Shown: piece after piece, positions 36,215 to 49,192 of the stretch
Layout: each line of letters begins with the position of its first letter
Position numbering within the stretch: the stretch's first letter is position 1
Assembly: GCF_023065955.2 (NCBI RefSeq)
Contig: NW_026622875.1
Coordinates: forward strand, 12,689,001 to 12,753,000
DNA length: 64,000 bases
Source of the DNA: Ursus arctos
Taxonomy: Eukaryota > Chordata > Mammalia > Carnivora > Ursidae
Direction of reading: 5' to 3'
Translations under genes and position numbers: made by a program
The notes under the pieces: generated by a model
What the model saw: the letters and a program-made list of their open reading frames with translations, nothing else
Told to the model about the DNA's origin: nothing
Databases searched by the model: none

Positions 36215-37329
36215 ATTAAGTGTTGGGAAAGAAAGGACAAGAAACTGAAAATAACAATAATCTTTCACAAAAGGTATGCCTTGGTCACCAGATCTTCCTT
36301 AAGGGTAATGTATTGACCTAAATGTCTGCATTTGTAGAAAAACCAAAATGCAACCACTGCCATTAAGTCTCCACCTACAGAGCCAAAAAGGAACCCAGAG
36401 GGAGAAATACTGAAAAGAGCAGAAGTAAATAAAATTGAAAGCTAAATGAAATCAGTTATCTGAATTATCAAATAGTCAAAGAATCAGCCTCATTAATGAA
36501 AGACAGATATGCTGTGTCATTAAATAAAATAAGAACCAGAGGAAGATTATCCACTAAACAGTTGAGATACTATATTTAAATAATATAAATTTTTATTGCT
36601 GAATAAATGGAAATGGAAAACTACTTAAAAATACAAAATAGCAAAAACGACAGTATCAAATAGAGAACACGAAGGGAACAATAAAAGAGAAATTAATGGT
36701 AAAAAGGAAACAACTTCAAAAATAAACTGCATGGAATTTTTCAAAATTCTTTAGTGTTGAATAATTTTTATGGTACAAACACTTCTCCAAGATATAAAAA
36801 GCATGGTTTATTGATGGTTTCTTTGAGCAAAAATAAAAAGATGTGGTTTTTCTCCCAGTCTTGACCAGAGCAAAACCAAAAGGCAAATATTAGTACCAGC
36901 ATATTATGAAGATAGATACACAGACCTGAAATAAAATGTTAGGAAATAGTTTTAAAAATTTTTAACTAGAGTGTTGAAAAATATCCCAGAAAATAGAAGT
37001 CTGTAACCTGCTAAGATTTTTACTTGTAAAGTGACATAGAAAAATGTTTTTATTATGTCAATGTATTATTTGAAGAAACGAAAGGTTAAAACTACATTTT
37101 ACCTCTGAATATGCAAAGAGGTCTTTGGATAATATGCTTACCCACCTCAACAAAATCATAAGCTTTTGGAGGGAAATGGATGAGAAGGCCCACTCACATT
37201 TAGGAGACTTTGCTCACCCCCAGCCCCTGCTGAGCAAGTGAGCCCTTTTTCTGTGAGAAAAGAGGTGGCAGCTCCTGATCTGACCTATCGCTCAAATGGC
37301 CTGGTTTGGAAAAGTGTGCCCAACAATTG
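36215..37329. other. Intergenic, no gene seen
   Basis: A-rich sequence that may include very old L1 ORF2 text but cannot be assigned. Confidence 0.35.
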
Positions 37330-37342
37330 GATTTCTCTTTAT

Positions 37343-37592
37343 TTTATTTTTTTTAGGATATTTTTATTTTTTTTTTAATTAATAATATTTATTTTGTTAT
37401 ATTAGTCACCATACAGTACATCCCCAGTTCTTGATGCAATATTCCATGATTCATTACTTGCGTATAACACCCAGTGCACCATGCAATATGTGCCCTCCTT
37501 AATACCCATCACTGGCCTATCCCAATCCCCCACCTCCCTCCCCTCTGAAGCCCTCAGTTTGTTTCCCAGAGAACAGAAGGGGGAATGAACCA
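37343..37592 (-). mobile_element. LINE-1 3' end with a very short 5' inversion
   Basis: The body to about 37570 is L1 3' UTR on the minus strand ('cacccagtgcaccatgcaat', 'ccctcagtttgtttccca'). The last roughly 20 bases, 'gaagggggaatgaacca', are neighbouring L1 3' UTR in plus orientation. A perfect 12-bp duplication, gatttctcttta, lies at 37330-37341 and 37593-37604. Confidence 0.85.
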
Positions 37593-37617
37593 GATTTCTC
37601 TTTAAAAAGGTTGGGTC

Positions 37618-37815
37618 GGGGTGCCTGGGTGGCCCAGCTGATTAAGTATTCGCCTTCAGATCAGGTCATGATCCCAGGGTCCCGTGATCAAGTCCCAGGT
37701 TGGGCTCCTTGCTCAGTGGGGAGCATGCTTCTCCCTCTCCTTCTGCCCCCCCGCCCCGACTCTCGTGCTCTCTCTCTTTCTCAAATAAATAAATAAATAA
37801 AATATTTTTTTAAAA
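37618..37815 (+). mobile_element. CAN-SINE
   Basis: Head 'ggggtgcctgggtggcccag', 'atcaggtcatgatcccaggg', C-rich stretch, (aaat)n tail. It lies 13 bp beyond the L1 duplication. The 61-codon frame across its head is not a gene. Confidence 0.93.
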
Positions 37816-39978
37816 ATATAAAAAGCTTGAGTCACTGAGAAAAGGAAGCAGCATCAAGAGCAGAAGTCACAGCACATATCAAGGTTTCCTATGAAACAAA
37901 GGACGTGGTTGTGTCATTTATCCCATTTAAATCAGAGGTCTGAAGCAAGGAAGAGGAACCCCACCCTGGGATGAGGAATCCAGGGTTCCCAGTGGTTGTT
38001 ACCCGCTATTCCCTTGAGCTTTTGCCCTTGGCTTTCTATGAGTCATTCTTTATAGTTTAATAATTTCACTCTCGCATTCCTTCTCCACTAACTGCTCTAA
38101 TCTGTCGCCAGCTGCAATGTGTTTCTTTTACTTGAAACCAAAGGGTCCCAACTAAACAGAATGGACAAAAACTGATGAATCATTATATACTTAAAATGCC
38201 TAACACATAAGAGCAGATTAATTATTTGCTGAATAATTTATAAAATAGAACACATGTAATGGATTAAAATTCCAATGAAGAAATAATCCACCATTTCAGA
38301 CATGTTTTTAAAACAATAAAAATATGGAGAATGGTTAACTTTGATTCATATCTTATTCAGTAATAAATTATAGTTAGGTCAAAATTACAAACATTTTTAA
38401 AGAGTCTGCTAGTTCTGTGTTTATGAAACAACTCTAAAAGCTTTAGCCTCTATATCTGAATATAAGTTGCTGTTATGTGACATTGTTGCAGTTTTAATTT
38501 ACAAAAAACAAACCTTTGGTGAAATAAATTCTCTGAGCGCTGATTTGTAGTTTTAGTAAATGAAATAAGGATAAAAGTATGACTTTCTTCGTTCTTGGGG
38601 AAGAAGGGAGTGCCTTAAACTGAACATTGTCATGCATGGCAAAATTCTACACATTGGATTTTAAAATACAAAGTTAACCTCCTAAATATTATATTTCAAA
38701 TCTCATTTTTATTAGAGATTCAACATATTATTATGCAAGAAGCAATAGATATTCTCTTTACAAAATCAATATATTATTTATGAAGACTGTAATAGGGGCT
38801 TTGTGAATATAATCATTTCCTAGTTATTCCTTTCCCAAACTGATTCAGGAAAGATTTATTTGGTTTTTAAGTACAAAAACACTATGATAGGCACCAGAGG
38901 GGAATACAGAAATGAAAAGTAGGTGAACTATTAGTATAAAAAAGAGGATGAAATTAATTAAGGAAGTAAACTTCTTATCAGAGAACTAACGAAGAGGTTA
39001 TGCTTTTGATTTGAATCTCAGAGATTTAAATGGAGTATGTTCAGCCAACTGATGTTAATGGACCAACGTTCTAATGTGATTTAGCATGACTTATTTTGTC
39101 AAGTTTTATCATTTGTTTCCAGAAATGGAATTATAGTTTGATCAGTGGCAGACTTTGGAGGAAAACAAAAAATGGATTTTAAAACGTTCAATGATTGATA
39201 AAACTGAGGAGAAAACAAAATCACAACTCTGACTTCAACCTAGCACTGGATGTAAGTAAACTTGGAAACAAAAGCATGCTCCAAACTTCACATTTCTGCC
39301 AAATCTTCTCAGTTGGGTTTAATTTATACCCCTTAGTTGCTCTGAATCTCATATAAAAGCTAGTGTATGTTAACAACCAATTGCCTTGTAACCAACATGG
39401 TGAGAGAACAGCATATCAGGAGAAAGGAATGAAAAGAACAAATGCAGAGCTGAGTCTTTGTAGGATACAACTTGGCATGCCTCTTCTGGCAAGTTCTGAA
39501 CAGACTCCACCTCAACTTGAGGAGACCTGATAGGCTAAACTGAGTCATATCAGAACTTGACAAGATTCTGTATGAAGTGCCTAGAAAGTTAAGGTTCTGA
39601 ACTATCATCAGTCTTGGCCTTGTGATACCTGGCCTCCACCTGCATTTTCAGAAAGTCATCCTCTTGCTGATGGCAACACATCAGATGACTATAGGAGAAA
39701 CCATGACATTCCCTCACATAATGAGAAAAATATTTATCTCCTTCTCAATTACCTTTCAAGAAGAGAGTCTGATTTAGATTTTCTCAAGTTTTTAGTATTC
39801 TTTAACATTTGCTATTATTCTTGTTTAAAAGGGGGTATGCAGCCTCATGCTCAGAGCATTGAAAGGGAAGAAGATTCAGATAGTATGTATATATTTATAT
39901 TCTGTGTTTACTACACTCATGACAGGTGACACTGGTTTCCTGCTGATGACATAATATGAGGTTTACTTTTTAAGAATA
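37816..39978. other. Intergenic, no gene seen
   Basis: About 2.2 kb with no recognised repeat. The minus frame at 39360-39608 has no known domain. Confidence 0.4.
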
Positions 39979-39979
39979 C

Positions 39980-40132
39980 TCAGGGCGTGATCCCAGAGTC
40001 CTGGGATCGAGCCCCACATCAGGCTCGTCCGCTGGGAGCCTGCTTCTTCCTCTCCCACTCCCCCTGACTGTGTTCCCTCTTTCGCTGGCTGTCTCTCTCT
40101 GTTAAATAAATAAATAAAATCTTTTTAAAAAA
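39980..40132 (+). mobile_element. CAN-SINE, 5'-truncated
   Basis: Begins inside the tRNA-related part ('ctcagggcgtgatcccagag') and lacks the first 45 or so bases. The polypyrimidine section and AAATAAAATCTTT tail are intact. Confidence 0.9.
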
Positions 40133-41924
40133 GAGAATAAATGTACTTAATTTACAATAGTTAATTACGCAAAAAATTAAGAGAACTGATAGTCTAGGAG
40201 GCACACAGATAGGGCAAAATCAGGAGGCTCTTACAAAAATTAGTGACGTGTTGAGACATTGCTCTGAGCTGAGGGAGAATATGAGAGGGTGTGCTGTAGA
40301 TTTAACAGGACTCAGTCATCTAGAAGCCCCAGAACAGAAATGAGAGGCTCCTTCCCTCCACATATCTTCAATTCAGTTGAAAGAGCATTCTCTGTTAAGT
40401 CAGTGTTAGGCAATTGAGTTCATGATAGATGGTTTTAGGAAGACTAAGCCAGCTGTTGCTCTTAATCCTATGTATTATGAAAGCAGGGAGAGAGATGTTT
40501 GCTCTCTCTTTTATTTGTGTTAACATCAGGATAAAATATGGCCTGTTCTGTTGTTTGTCTTTGACCTCTAGGTCACTTGTATCTTTCCAACAAAGTTGTC
40601 CAAGTTGGTTATTTTTTCACTATTGGTACAAAAGGAAGGGGCAGATCCAACTTAGATGGCTAGTTTTGTTTTTATCTGGGTTTTTGTTTTTATTTTAGCT
40701 GTGTTTAATCAAGAATGACTATATGGATACATAAGGGGTCTTCTGTACAATTAAAAAAATCCTCTTTATAAAGACATATCCTTTGCTTTTTAAAATTATC
40801 ATAATTTCATAATTAATTCCCTCTATTCTATGTACCAAAATAAAACATATATGTGAATAAGAACAGAATTGTAGGATATGATATGTTTTACAATAAAATT
40901 CTTATTCTGTTATGAATTTTTAGTTATAATTATTCAGTGAAAAATTTTAACCATTAAATATTTTGTTAACAGACTCATGATTGTGTTATACTCAAATTAT
41001 CAGACTAAATCAAATAAAACTCAAATAATCAAATCAGGAAAGTAACATCAATATAGCAATTAAATAGTTAATTATATTGCCTCTTAAAAGCAAGAAATAC
41101 TATATTTGACAATTTTTGAATATCGCCCTATTTAGTGTTCTTAACAAACTTGTGGATCTTAAACTATTTGTTAATGGAGACAGAGTTTGAATCTATCACT
41201 TTTGTTGGTAGACGATCTTAGTTACACACAAACAAGTGTTAGAAGTCCAATAGATATTAGTCTATCTACCACCTATTTCCTTCTGTCTGGAGTTATTCTA
41301 ACTGCCTAGTATAAATATTCTAAACCATCTTCCCCCTTGGAGTATGTTTATTCTAAACCTTATCAGCAACCAATCTGTCTTATGATCAATTGCTCTTATT
41401 CTTCAATTCATTAGTTCAAAATCGCATCTCTGCATAAGCTCAATTATTTTGAAGGTTTACTGGACGGACTTGTGTGCTTGTGGATGTATTTCCTCGAAAC
41501 TCTTAACGTTCTACACTTCAGGATCATTGATGTTACAAATATGTTTTATTTTTTGGCTTTTGTTTGCCCTCAGAGCTCATGACATCCCTTGCACACACTC
41601 TGCCTAGAAGCACTCCAGATTACCATCATTATGCTAGATATTTCAGCAAACACTTCCAGGAGCTTGTCAGTTTCCTTTCACAACATTATTGCAGCTTTGC
41701 TTTAGCCAACACATGCCTAACAGTCTTCTAAATCGGTTTGCTTCTTTTGAAATGCTTGTAGGCGCCGAACACCAAAAATAGTAGATAAAAATCCATTTGT
41801 CTTTCCTCTGTGGCGTGCTGCCTTCTGCTGGTAGCTCATTTAAAGTAAGTGAACATCCTATTGTAAAATAAATATTAAATGCTGAAAGGAATTTTAAAAA
41901 GTTTCTCACATTTGAGCAATTGTG
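40133..41924. other. Intergenic, no gene seen
   Basis: AT-rich. The plus frame at 40429-40698 and minus frame at 41667-41960 have no recognisable domain; the latter runs into L1 sequence. Confidence 0.4.
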
Positions 41925-44573
41925 GACATTTAAAGAAGGGTTAATACCTGTTCTTCTCAAACTGTTCTAAAACACAGAAAAGGAAGGAAAACTTTCAAAA
42001 TCATTCTATGAGGCCAGCATTACCCTGATACCAAAACCACATAAAGATACCACTAAAAAAGAGAACCACAGGCCAGTCTCTCTGAATCTATCTGAATATA
42101 GATGCAAAAATTCTCAACCAAATACTAGCAGACTGAATCCAGTAATACATTAAACAAATAATTTACCACGATCAAGTGGGATTTATTCCTGGGTTGCAGG
42201 AATGGTTCCATATTCACAAATCAACCAGTGACACATCACATCAATAAGAGAAAGGATAAGAATTATGTGATCATTTCACTAGACACAGAAAAACCATTTG
42301 ACAAAGTACAACATCCATTCACAATAAAAACCCTCAACGAAGTAATTTTAGAGCTATGTTAATACCTTAACATAATAAAGGCCATATATGGAAAACCCAC
42401 AGCTAATATTCTCAATAGTGAAAAACTGAGAGCTTTTCCTCTACAATCAGAAACAAGACAGGGATGCCCACTCTCACCACTTCTATTTAACCCAGTACGA
42501 GAAGTCCTGGTTACAGCAACCAGACAACATAAAGAAATAAAAGGCATCCATATTGATAAGGAAGAAGTAAAACTTTCACTGTTTGTGGATGACATGGTAC
42601 TATAGATAGGAAACCCAAAAGACTCCACCAAAACATTGCTAGAACTGATACACAAGTTCAGTAAAGTCACAGGCTACAAAATCCTGCACAGAAATCTGTT
42701 GCATTTACATACACCAATAATGAAGCAGCAGAAAGATAAATTAAGAAAAAAATCCCATTTAAAATTGCACCAGAAATAATAACCAGCTAAGCCACGGCTC
42801 CGGCTGCACCAGAAATAATAAGATGCCTAGGGATAAACCTAACCAAAAATGTGAAAGACCTGTACTCTGAAAACTACAAAACACCAATGAAAGAAATGGA
42901 AGAGGACACAAAGGACTGGAAAGACATTCCATGCTTATGAATTGGAAGAACAAATGTTGTTAAAATGTCTACACTACCCAAAGCAATCTACCCATTCATG
43001 CAATCCCTATCAAAATACCAATAATATTTTTCACAGAGCTAGAACAAAGAATCCTAAAAGTTGTATGGAACCACAGAAGACCCCAAATAGCTAAAGGAGC
43101 CTTGAAAGAGAAGAGTAAAGTTGGAGGCATCACAATTCTGGACTTCAAGTTGCATTACCAAGCTAGAGTTATTGAAACAGTTTGGCACAAAAATAGACAC
43201 ATAGATCAATAGAGCAGAATGGAAAACCAAGAAATAAACCCACAATTATATGGTGAATTAATCTTTGACAAAGCAGGGTAGAATATCCAATGGGAAAAAG
43301 AACAACAAATGTTGTTGGGAAAACTGCACAGCTACATGCAAATGAATGAAACTGGACCACTTTCTCACACCATACACAAAAATAAACTCAAAATAGATTA
43401 AGGACATAAATGTGAGACTTGAAGCCATAAAAATTCTAAAAAAGAACACAGGCAGTAATTTCTCTGACATCAGCCATAGCAACTTCTTTCTAGATATGTC
43501 TCCTGAGGCAAGAAAAAGAAGCAACAATAAAGTATCGGGGCTACACCAAAATAAAAGGCTTCTGCATGGCAAATGAAGTAATCAACAAAACTAAAAGACA
43601 ACCTACAGAATGGGAGAAGATACTTGCAAATGACATATCCGATAAAGGGTTAGTACCCAAAATATATGAAGAATTTACCAAACTTAACACCCAAATAATG
43701 AATAATACAATTTATAAATGGGCAGAAGACATGAATAGACATTTTTCTAAAGAGGACATACAGATGGTCAACAGACACATGAAAAGATGCTCAACATCGC
43801 TGATCATCAGGGAGATGCAAATCAAAACTACAATGAGGTATCAACTCACCCCTGTCAGAATGACTAATATCAACAACACAATTGTGTGAGGATGTGGAGA
43901 AAGAGGAACCCTCTTATACTCTTGTAAGAATGCAAACTGAGGCAGCCACTGTGGAAAACAGTATGGAGGTTCCCAAAAAGTTAAAAATGGAACTACCCTA
44001 TAATCCAGGAATCATCCTATGAGGTATTTACCCAAAGAATATAAAAATACTAATTCAAAGGGATAATGCACACTAGTGTTTATGGCAGCAGCACCTACAA
44101 TAGCCAAATTACGGAAACAGCCCAAGTGTCCATCAATTGACAAGTGGATAAGGAAGATGTTGTATATATATACGATGGAATATTATTGAGCCATACAAAA
44201 GAATAAAACCTTGCCATTTGCAAAAACATGGACGGAGATAGAAAGTATTATGCTAAGTGAAATAAGTCAGTCAAAGACAAATACCATATGATTTCACTCA
44301 TATGTGGAATTTAAGAAACAAAATAAACCAGCAAAGGAGGGAAAAGAGAAAGAGAGAAGCAAACTAAGAAACAGACTCTTAACCATAAGAACAAACTGAT
44401 GGTTACCAGAAGGGAGGTGGTGGGGGGGTGGTAAATGGGTGATGGGGGTTAAGGAATGAACTTGTTGTGATGAGCACCGGGTGGTGTATGGAAGTGTTGA
44501 ATCACTATATTGTACACCCGAAACTAATATTATACTGTATGTTAACTAACTGGAATTTAAATAAAATAATAAA
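41925..44573 (+). mobile_element. LINE-1, 3' 2.6 kb (ORF2 reverse transcriptase to 3' UTR)
   Basis: Starts in ORF2 ('acatttaaagaagggttaat') and runs through the reverse-transcriptase active site (FVDDM at about 42582-42596; most L1s have FADDM). It continues through the ORF2 C-terminus and the 3' UTR ('gatgagcaccgggtggtgta') to an A-rich end. Stops and shifts are frequent, for example TAG just after FVDDM. The longest surviving sense frame, 43566-43889, is ORF2 C-terminal text. Minus-strand frames here are shadows. A 22-bp tRNA-like insertion lies at 42783-42804. Confidence 0.95.
42766..42821 (-). pseudogene. Tailless tRNA-fragment retropseudogene (Thr-tRNA-like 5' end)
   Basis: A 22-bp insert (42783-42804) sits between perfect 17-bp direct repeats tgcaccagaaataataa (42766-42782 and 42805-42821). 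The L1 consensus has a single copy of this stretch. On the minus strand the insert ends tggcttagctgg, which fits the tRNA A-box pattern TRGYNNARNNGG exactly. The 'CCGTGGCTTAGCTGG' part matches mammalian tRNA-Thr 5' halves as I remember them. There is no poly(A), which suits the described class of tailless retropseudogenes. Confidence 0.7.
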
Positions 44574-44822
44574 GTCTAGGCAAATCAAGGGATGATGACA
44601 GCATCAGCAGTGACATCCACATCTGGTTTGCCATGTCTCCATCACAGCAATTTCTAAGGACAACAGGCTACAGCATTATTTAATGTGCCTCTTTTCCTAT
44701 CAGGTAATACTAATCCATTTTATTTTGTAAAGAAATGATAAAGAAATGCTTTCAAAATCTATTCCCAGGACACTGAATGAATACAAAAAAGTCCTCAGCC
44801 AAATTGTCTCATATAGCATCTT

Positions 44823-45023
44823 AAAAAAAAAAAAAAGACGTATTCATTTATTAGAGAGAGAGAGCACGCATAAGAGCAGGAGGGGCAGAGGGAAGCAGAC
44901 TCCACACTGAGCAGGGAACCAGATGCCGGGCTTGATTTCAGGACCCTGAGATCACGACCTGAGCAGACACCAGAACCAAAACCAAGAGCCTGATGCTTAA
45001 CCGACTGTGCCACCCAGGTGCCC
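44823..45023 (-). mobile_element. CAN-SINE
   Basis: The A-run at the left is on the plus strand because sequence before the SINE tail is A-rich; the SINE itself reads on the minus strand, ending at 'gccacccaggtgccc'. A perfect 15-bp duplication, ctcatatagcatctt, lies at 44808-44822 and 45024-45038. The minus-strand frame over it is not a gene. Confidence 0.93.
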
Positions 45024-45038
45024 CTCATATAGCATCTT

Positions 45039-46220
45039 TTTGATAATTGGTTCAGAGATCAATTTCTATAAAGTTCATTAAAATAAAAATATTTAAATTC
45101 TTGAAATATATATAATTTATATAGTACTTTCATTTTAAAAAAGAATTTTAGGAATTAAAGGAATTATTTTCCTTCAATTTATTCAAAGATGTTTGAGGCA
45201 TTTATTTATAGTGTTAAATATTTTTGTATGCTCAATTGAAGCAAGCTGAAACATTTTTCTAAACCATTTTAAAATTTCCGTGTTATAATAAAAAACAGGT
45301 TAAACACTTCAGAGTAAATATTAGTGATTTTGAAAAGGGCAAAATAAACTACGAATCTCACATTTAAGAAGAAAAAATGACTGAAAGAAATCCTTTATTT
45401 TAAATTGTTACATGAATAATGTATCAGAGGAGTAAGATTAGAATTGCAGAATGACTATTTCATGCACAGAGTGATAGAAGTTCCTTTTTGTCACCAAACT
45501 GTTGTTAACTCTTTGTGCTTTATGACACACAAAAAATCCAAAGTAAAACCCTGTTTTTACCAACATGATATTTGGATGTTTTCTATTAATTGAAAGACAT
45601 ATTTTTCCTAATTGTGAAATTTGACTAGCAATGACTAAATACTGCCATTTTTATAAACAAAATTAAAATTTTGAATGCCAACTCTGGTTGGATCTTAGGG
45701 AAATACTTCCTATCTGCTATTTTTTCCTAACTACACATTTTTCCAGAATGATTTTTTTTTTGCAATTGTGACATCTTTTTAGTAGTTGTTAATATTACTT
45801 AGTGTTATCTCCAGAATTACTCTTCCAACCTTATCAAAATATTTCAGTTTGACATATGACCACTACTGTATTAGTCCATAAATTCTACTTTTTCTTGAGC
45901 TTAAGTTCAAGTGGGTTCTCACAGAGAGTGTGTTCCGTAGAAAATTGAAACCTTCTACTCTTCCTCAAGTGTGCTCTAGAATGTAATTTGAAATATGTTC
46001 TGTCTTAACTTCTAAGGTTAATTTGGGTAACAGTGGCTTTTAACGATGGAATCCTAGGCACTAGACACCATTCCAAGTGCTGTAACTGTATCATAATATT
46101 TAATCCCCATATCAATGCTGAAATGTGTAAATTATTCTTATTAGAACTTAAATATCTTTTTAAATGTCACAGTTACCAATTTGCATAGTCTCCATTTTAT
46201 CCCAGTCTTTGGCTCTAAAG
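45039..46220. other. Intergenic, possible MIR relic near 46.05-46.16 kb
   Basis: Mostly AT-rich unique sequence. 'ggcactagacaccattccaa' with 'ctgtaactgtatcataatat' may be a worn MIR/L2 end on the minus strand, but evidence is weak. Confidence 0.35.
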
Positions 46221-46269
46221 CCCTCATCCTTTTTTGTAGATTTCTTCTTCTCCTGCTCCCCCTACCCCT

Positions 46270-46731
46270 CCTCTTCCTTCTTCTTTTATTTCATTGAGGT
46301 ATAATTGGCCTACAATATTATCTTAGTTTCAAGTGTACAACATGGTGATTTGACATTGCATACATTGCAAAATGGTCACCACTATAAATCTAGTTACCAT
46401 TTGTCATCTCCCAAAGTTACTACTGTATTATGGTCTATATTTCCCATGCTGCACGTTACATCTCTGTGGCCTGTTTATTTTATAACTGGAAGCTTGTACT
46501 TCTTGATCCCTTTCACCCATTTTGCCTTCTCTCAACCTCCTCCCTTCTGGGAACCATTAATGTTTTATTTTGTGTGTTTTGCTTTTTAGATTTCACATGT
46601 AAGCTAAATCATGCAGTATTTGTCTTTCTCTGACTTATATCACTTAGCATAATACCCTCGCGGTCCATCCATGTTGTTGCAAATGGCAAGACTTTCTTCT
46701 TTTTTATGACTGAGTTGTATTTCAGTGTGCG

Positions 46732-46769
<38 letters not shown>

Positions 46770-48340
46770 CCACATCTTTTTTATCCATCTATCCATCGAT
46801 GAACACTTAGGTTTTTTTCCATATGTTGGCTATTAAAAATAATGCTGCAATGAACAAAGAGCACATATATCCTTTTGAATTAGTGTTTTTGTTTTCTTTT
46901 AGATCATTCTTGTTCAACCTTGCTCTAGCTTTTGGTTGTCTCTTGAACCTTTATGATTGTCTAAACTGTCTGATTTATTCTCAATATGCCCCTGTAATCG
47001 AGGGTGTGCCAAGATCTGTCAGTGATCCAAGAGGAAGAATCATTTAGTACCGAGTTTCAGACTGGCTGGAAACCAGAGCGTTGGATAGCAGCTTTTAAAG
47101 TGTGCAACTATATAGTCCTGTGGGGCTGCAACCATAATCCTGCTGGCCTCCAGGCCAGGAGATCTGGAAGTTTACCTTGGGCAACAGATCCAAAAATTAG
47201 GGCTCCAGATGAATGTATAATCTCCCTTCTGGGAAGTCGTGCAGAGCTGTATTGAGGCCAAGGAGGTGTGCAGGGATGGTATCTCCCTGCTTACATTCTT
47301 TGGGCGGGCCTCCTTAGTTAGCCTCTACATGCGTGGGAAACCTGAAGCCTCAGGCGGAAGCGCCTGGTTACGTAAATTGGTTTTTTCATAGGAAGACTGG
47401 GGATGTGTCTCAGTCTACTATCGGTACAATGCCTCAGGGGTGGTGGCTTGCCAAGAACTGTCTTCCTGACACTCACCGTCCCATGGAGCTCTGGAATTCC
47501 AGCTTACTTGGCCACCAGGGCAGGTGATCAAAGGGCAGGCTTACCCTGTATGGTTTACACATATACACTTGCTGGCTTCAGAAAGACAGTGGGAAAATAT
47601 CTTGACCTGTGGAGTCCAGCAATGCAGTGGGAGAGTGCTCCAGCTTTATGCTAGGAGCGGGAAAATGCTGCAATGGCCCACCCCCAGCCCCAATGACCTA
47701 GCAAGGCAGTTGGAGGGTGCTGTGAGCTTGCTGCCTGTGCTAGCAGGCTATGTGGACAGTGCTACAGTGACATCTGCCAGACCTCTGTCTCTGGGGAGCC
47801 TCTGACTGTTCTCCACTCTGCAGCAACTGATTCTGCCTCACATACAGTCTAGGTGCTTTTCGAACTGCTGTTTTTTTGCTGGGTTTAGGGCAAGCAAGAC
47901 CACGTGTGAGCACTTCAAGAGAGGAAACTTCGTTTTCCATAGCACTCTGGGATGCCCAGAAATCAGTCTCGTTTGTTTTCCGAGTCAGACGTTCTGGGGT
48001 CTTGTCTCTCCAGTGCAGATCCCAGGGGCCAGGGTGCTTGATGTGGGGTGCCAACGCCTCATTCCTTTGGGTGAAGCACCTGTCTGGTGAGACTCCTCCC
48101 CCACTGTGTGTCACCACACCAGGAGTGGGGTTTTTGTGAGATCGTGTTTCTGCCTCTCCTACCCATCTCTGGGTGGTCCTTTTAGTCTTTGTCGTGGAGA
48201 GTGGTTCATCATCTAGTTTTCAGATATTTTTTCAGAGGGAAATGACCCATGTGTAGCTGTAGATTTGGTGTGTCCTTGGGAGAAGGTGAGTTCGGGATCT
48301 TCCGAGCCACCCTCTTGGACCCTCTCCCAAAGTCCTCATC
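46270..48340 (-). mobile_element. LINE-1 with 3' end directly joined to a 5' leader-like block
   Basis: 46270-46905 is L1 3' end on the minus strand ('gcctacaatattatcttagt', 'tccatccatgttgttgcaaa', 'aataatgctgcaatgaacaa'). 46906-48340 is a GC-richer block. Its minus-strand reading, starting near 48340 with 'ggtccaagagggtggctcgg' then 'gaactcaccttctcccaagg', resembles an L1 5' leader. ORF1 and the reverse transcriptase are absent. The 125-codon minus frame (47740-48117) and the plus frames here are leader sequence, not host genes. Confidence 0.65.
46725..46770. repeat. (GT)n microsatellite inside the L1
   Basis: gtgtgt run with gc interruptions; likely length-variable. Confidence 0.9.
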
Positions 48341-49192
48341 CTCTACGGTCTGCTAATTAAAGGGCGGGGGGAATGTTAGAGGAAATACCATAGGTAAATT
48401 TCACTTGAACAACTTCTTGACTTTCTGGCCTTCCTTCTTTCTTGACCTGTGTATGTGCCATTTCTCTCTGACGCTGGACTCGACAGCCTCCGACATGAGG
48501 TTTCTGTGACCATACTCAGTGTCGTCAGTGACCTAGATTAATTTTTAACATAATAAAACAAAATATTGGAGTGAATATTAGTATGGAAGGCATCTAGTCT
48601 ACAACCAAACCAACACAGTTCTTACTTGGCTGACATGATGAGTAAGTCAAGTCGGTCCGCTTATCCATCTTGACAGGTCACAGGTATTAAGAGCTGAAAT
48701 TAAAAAAAAGAGCACTGAAATTACTGTGATGATTTTCCATTTCTTCCATTTATCTTGAACTACTACGTAAAGAAAAAATGGAATGCTAGGTTCATATTGA
48801 TCAATGTGCGCATCTCAACAGAAAGGGAGTTCTTCTTCTCAGGGACCCTGTCACTTCCCTTGATGAGCTTTCCCTTTCGTTTGCCAAATTTCCAAACAGT
48901 CTACTCCAAACTAGCTTGCTTTAGCTGTGTGCCATGTGATTGGCATGTAGATAGAGGCTGGCGATACAAATTTGAAGAGACACGTTCTCTGGCTTTTAAG
49001 GAGCTCACACCTATGGGGACAGAGGCCAACAAAAGAAATACAAAAAATAGCTACCTTAACTTTAATGGGGGTGAGTAGAGAGTAGTGTTGACATATAGGA
49101 CAGATCCCTCATCAGCCAGGGGGGTTGAAAATAATTTAAAAAGTATTTGGGTAGACTATAGACAACAAGGTTGTTGGGATGTTTCTGAGAAA

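Noticed and set aside
43566..43889. Plus-strand frame of 107 codons that looks protein-like
   Set aside because: It is protein-like because it is a surviving piece of L1 ORF2 C-terminus. It is not a host gene.
47740..48117. Minus-strand frame of 125 codons, the longest besides SUCNR1
   Set aside because: It lies in the GC-richer L1 leader-like block, has no domain and no splice or promoter context of a host gene, and is best explained by low stop density.
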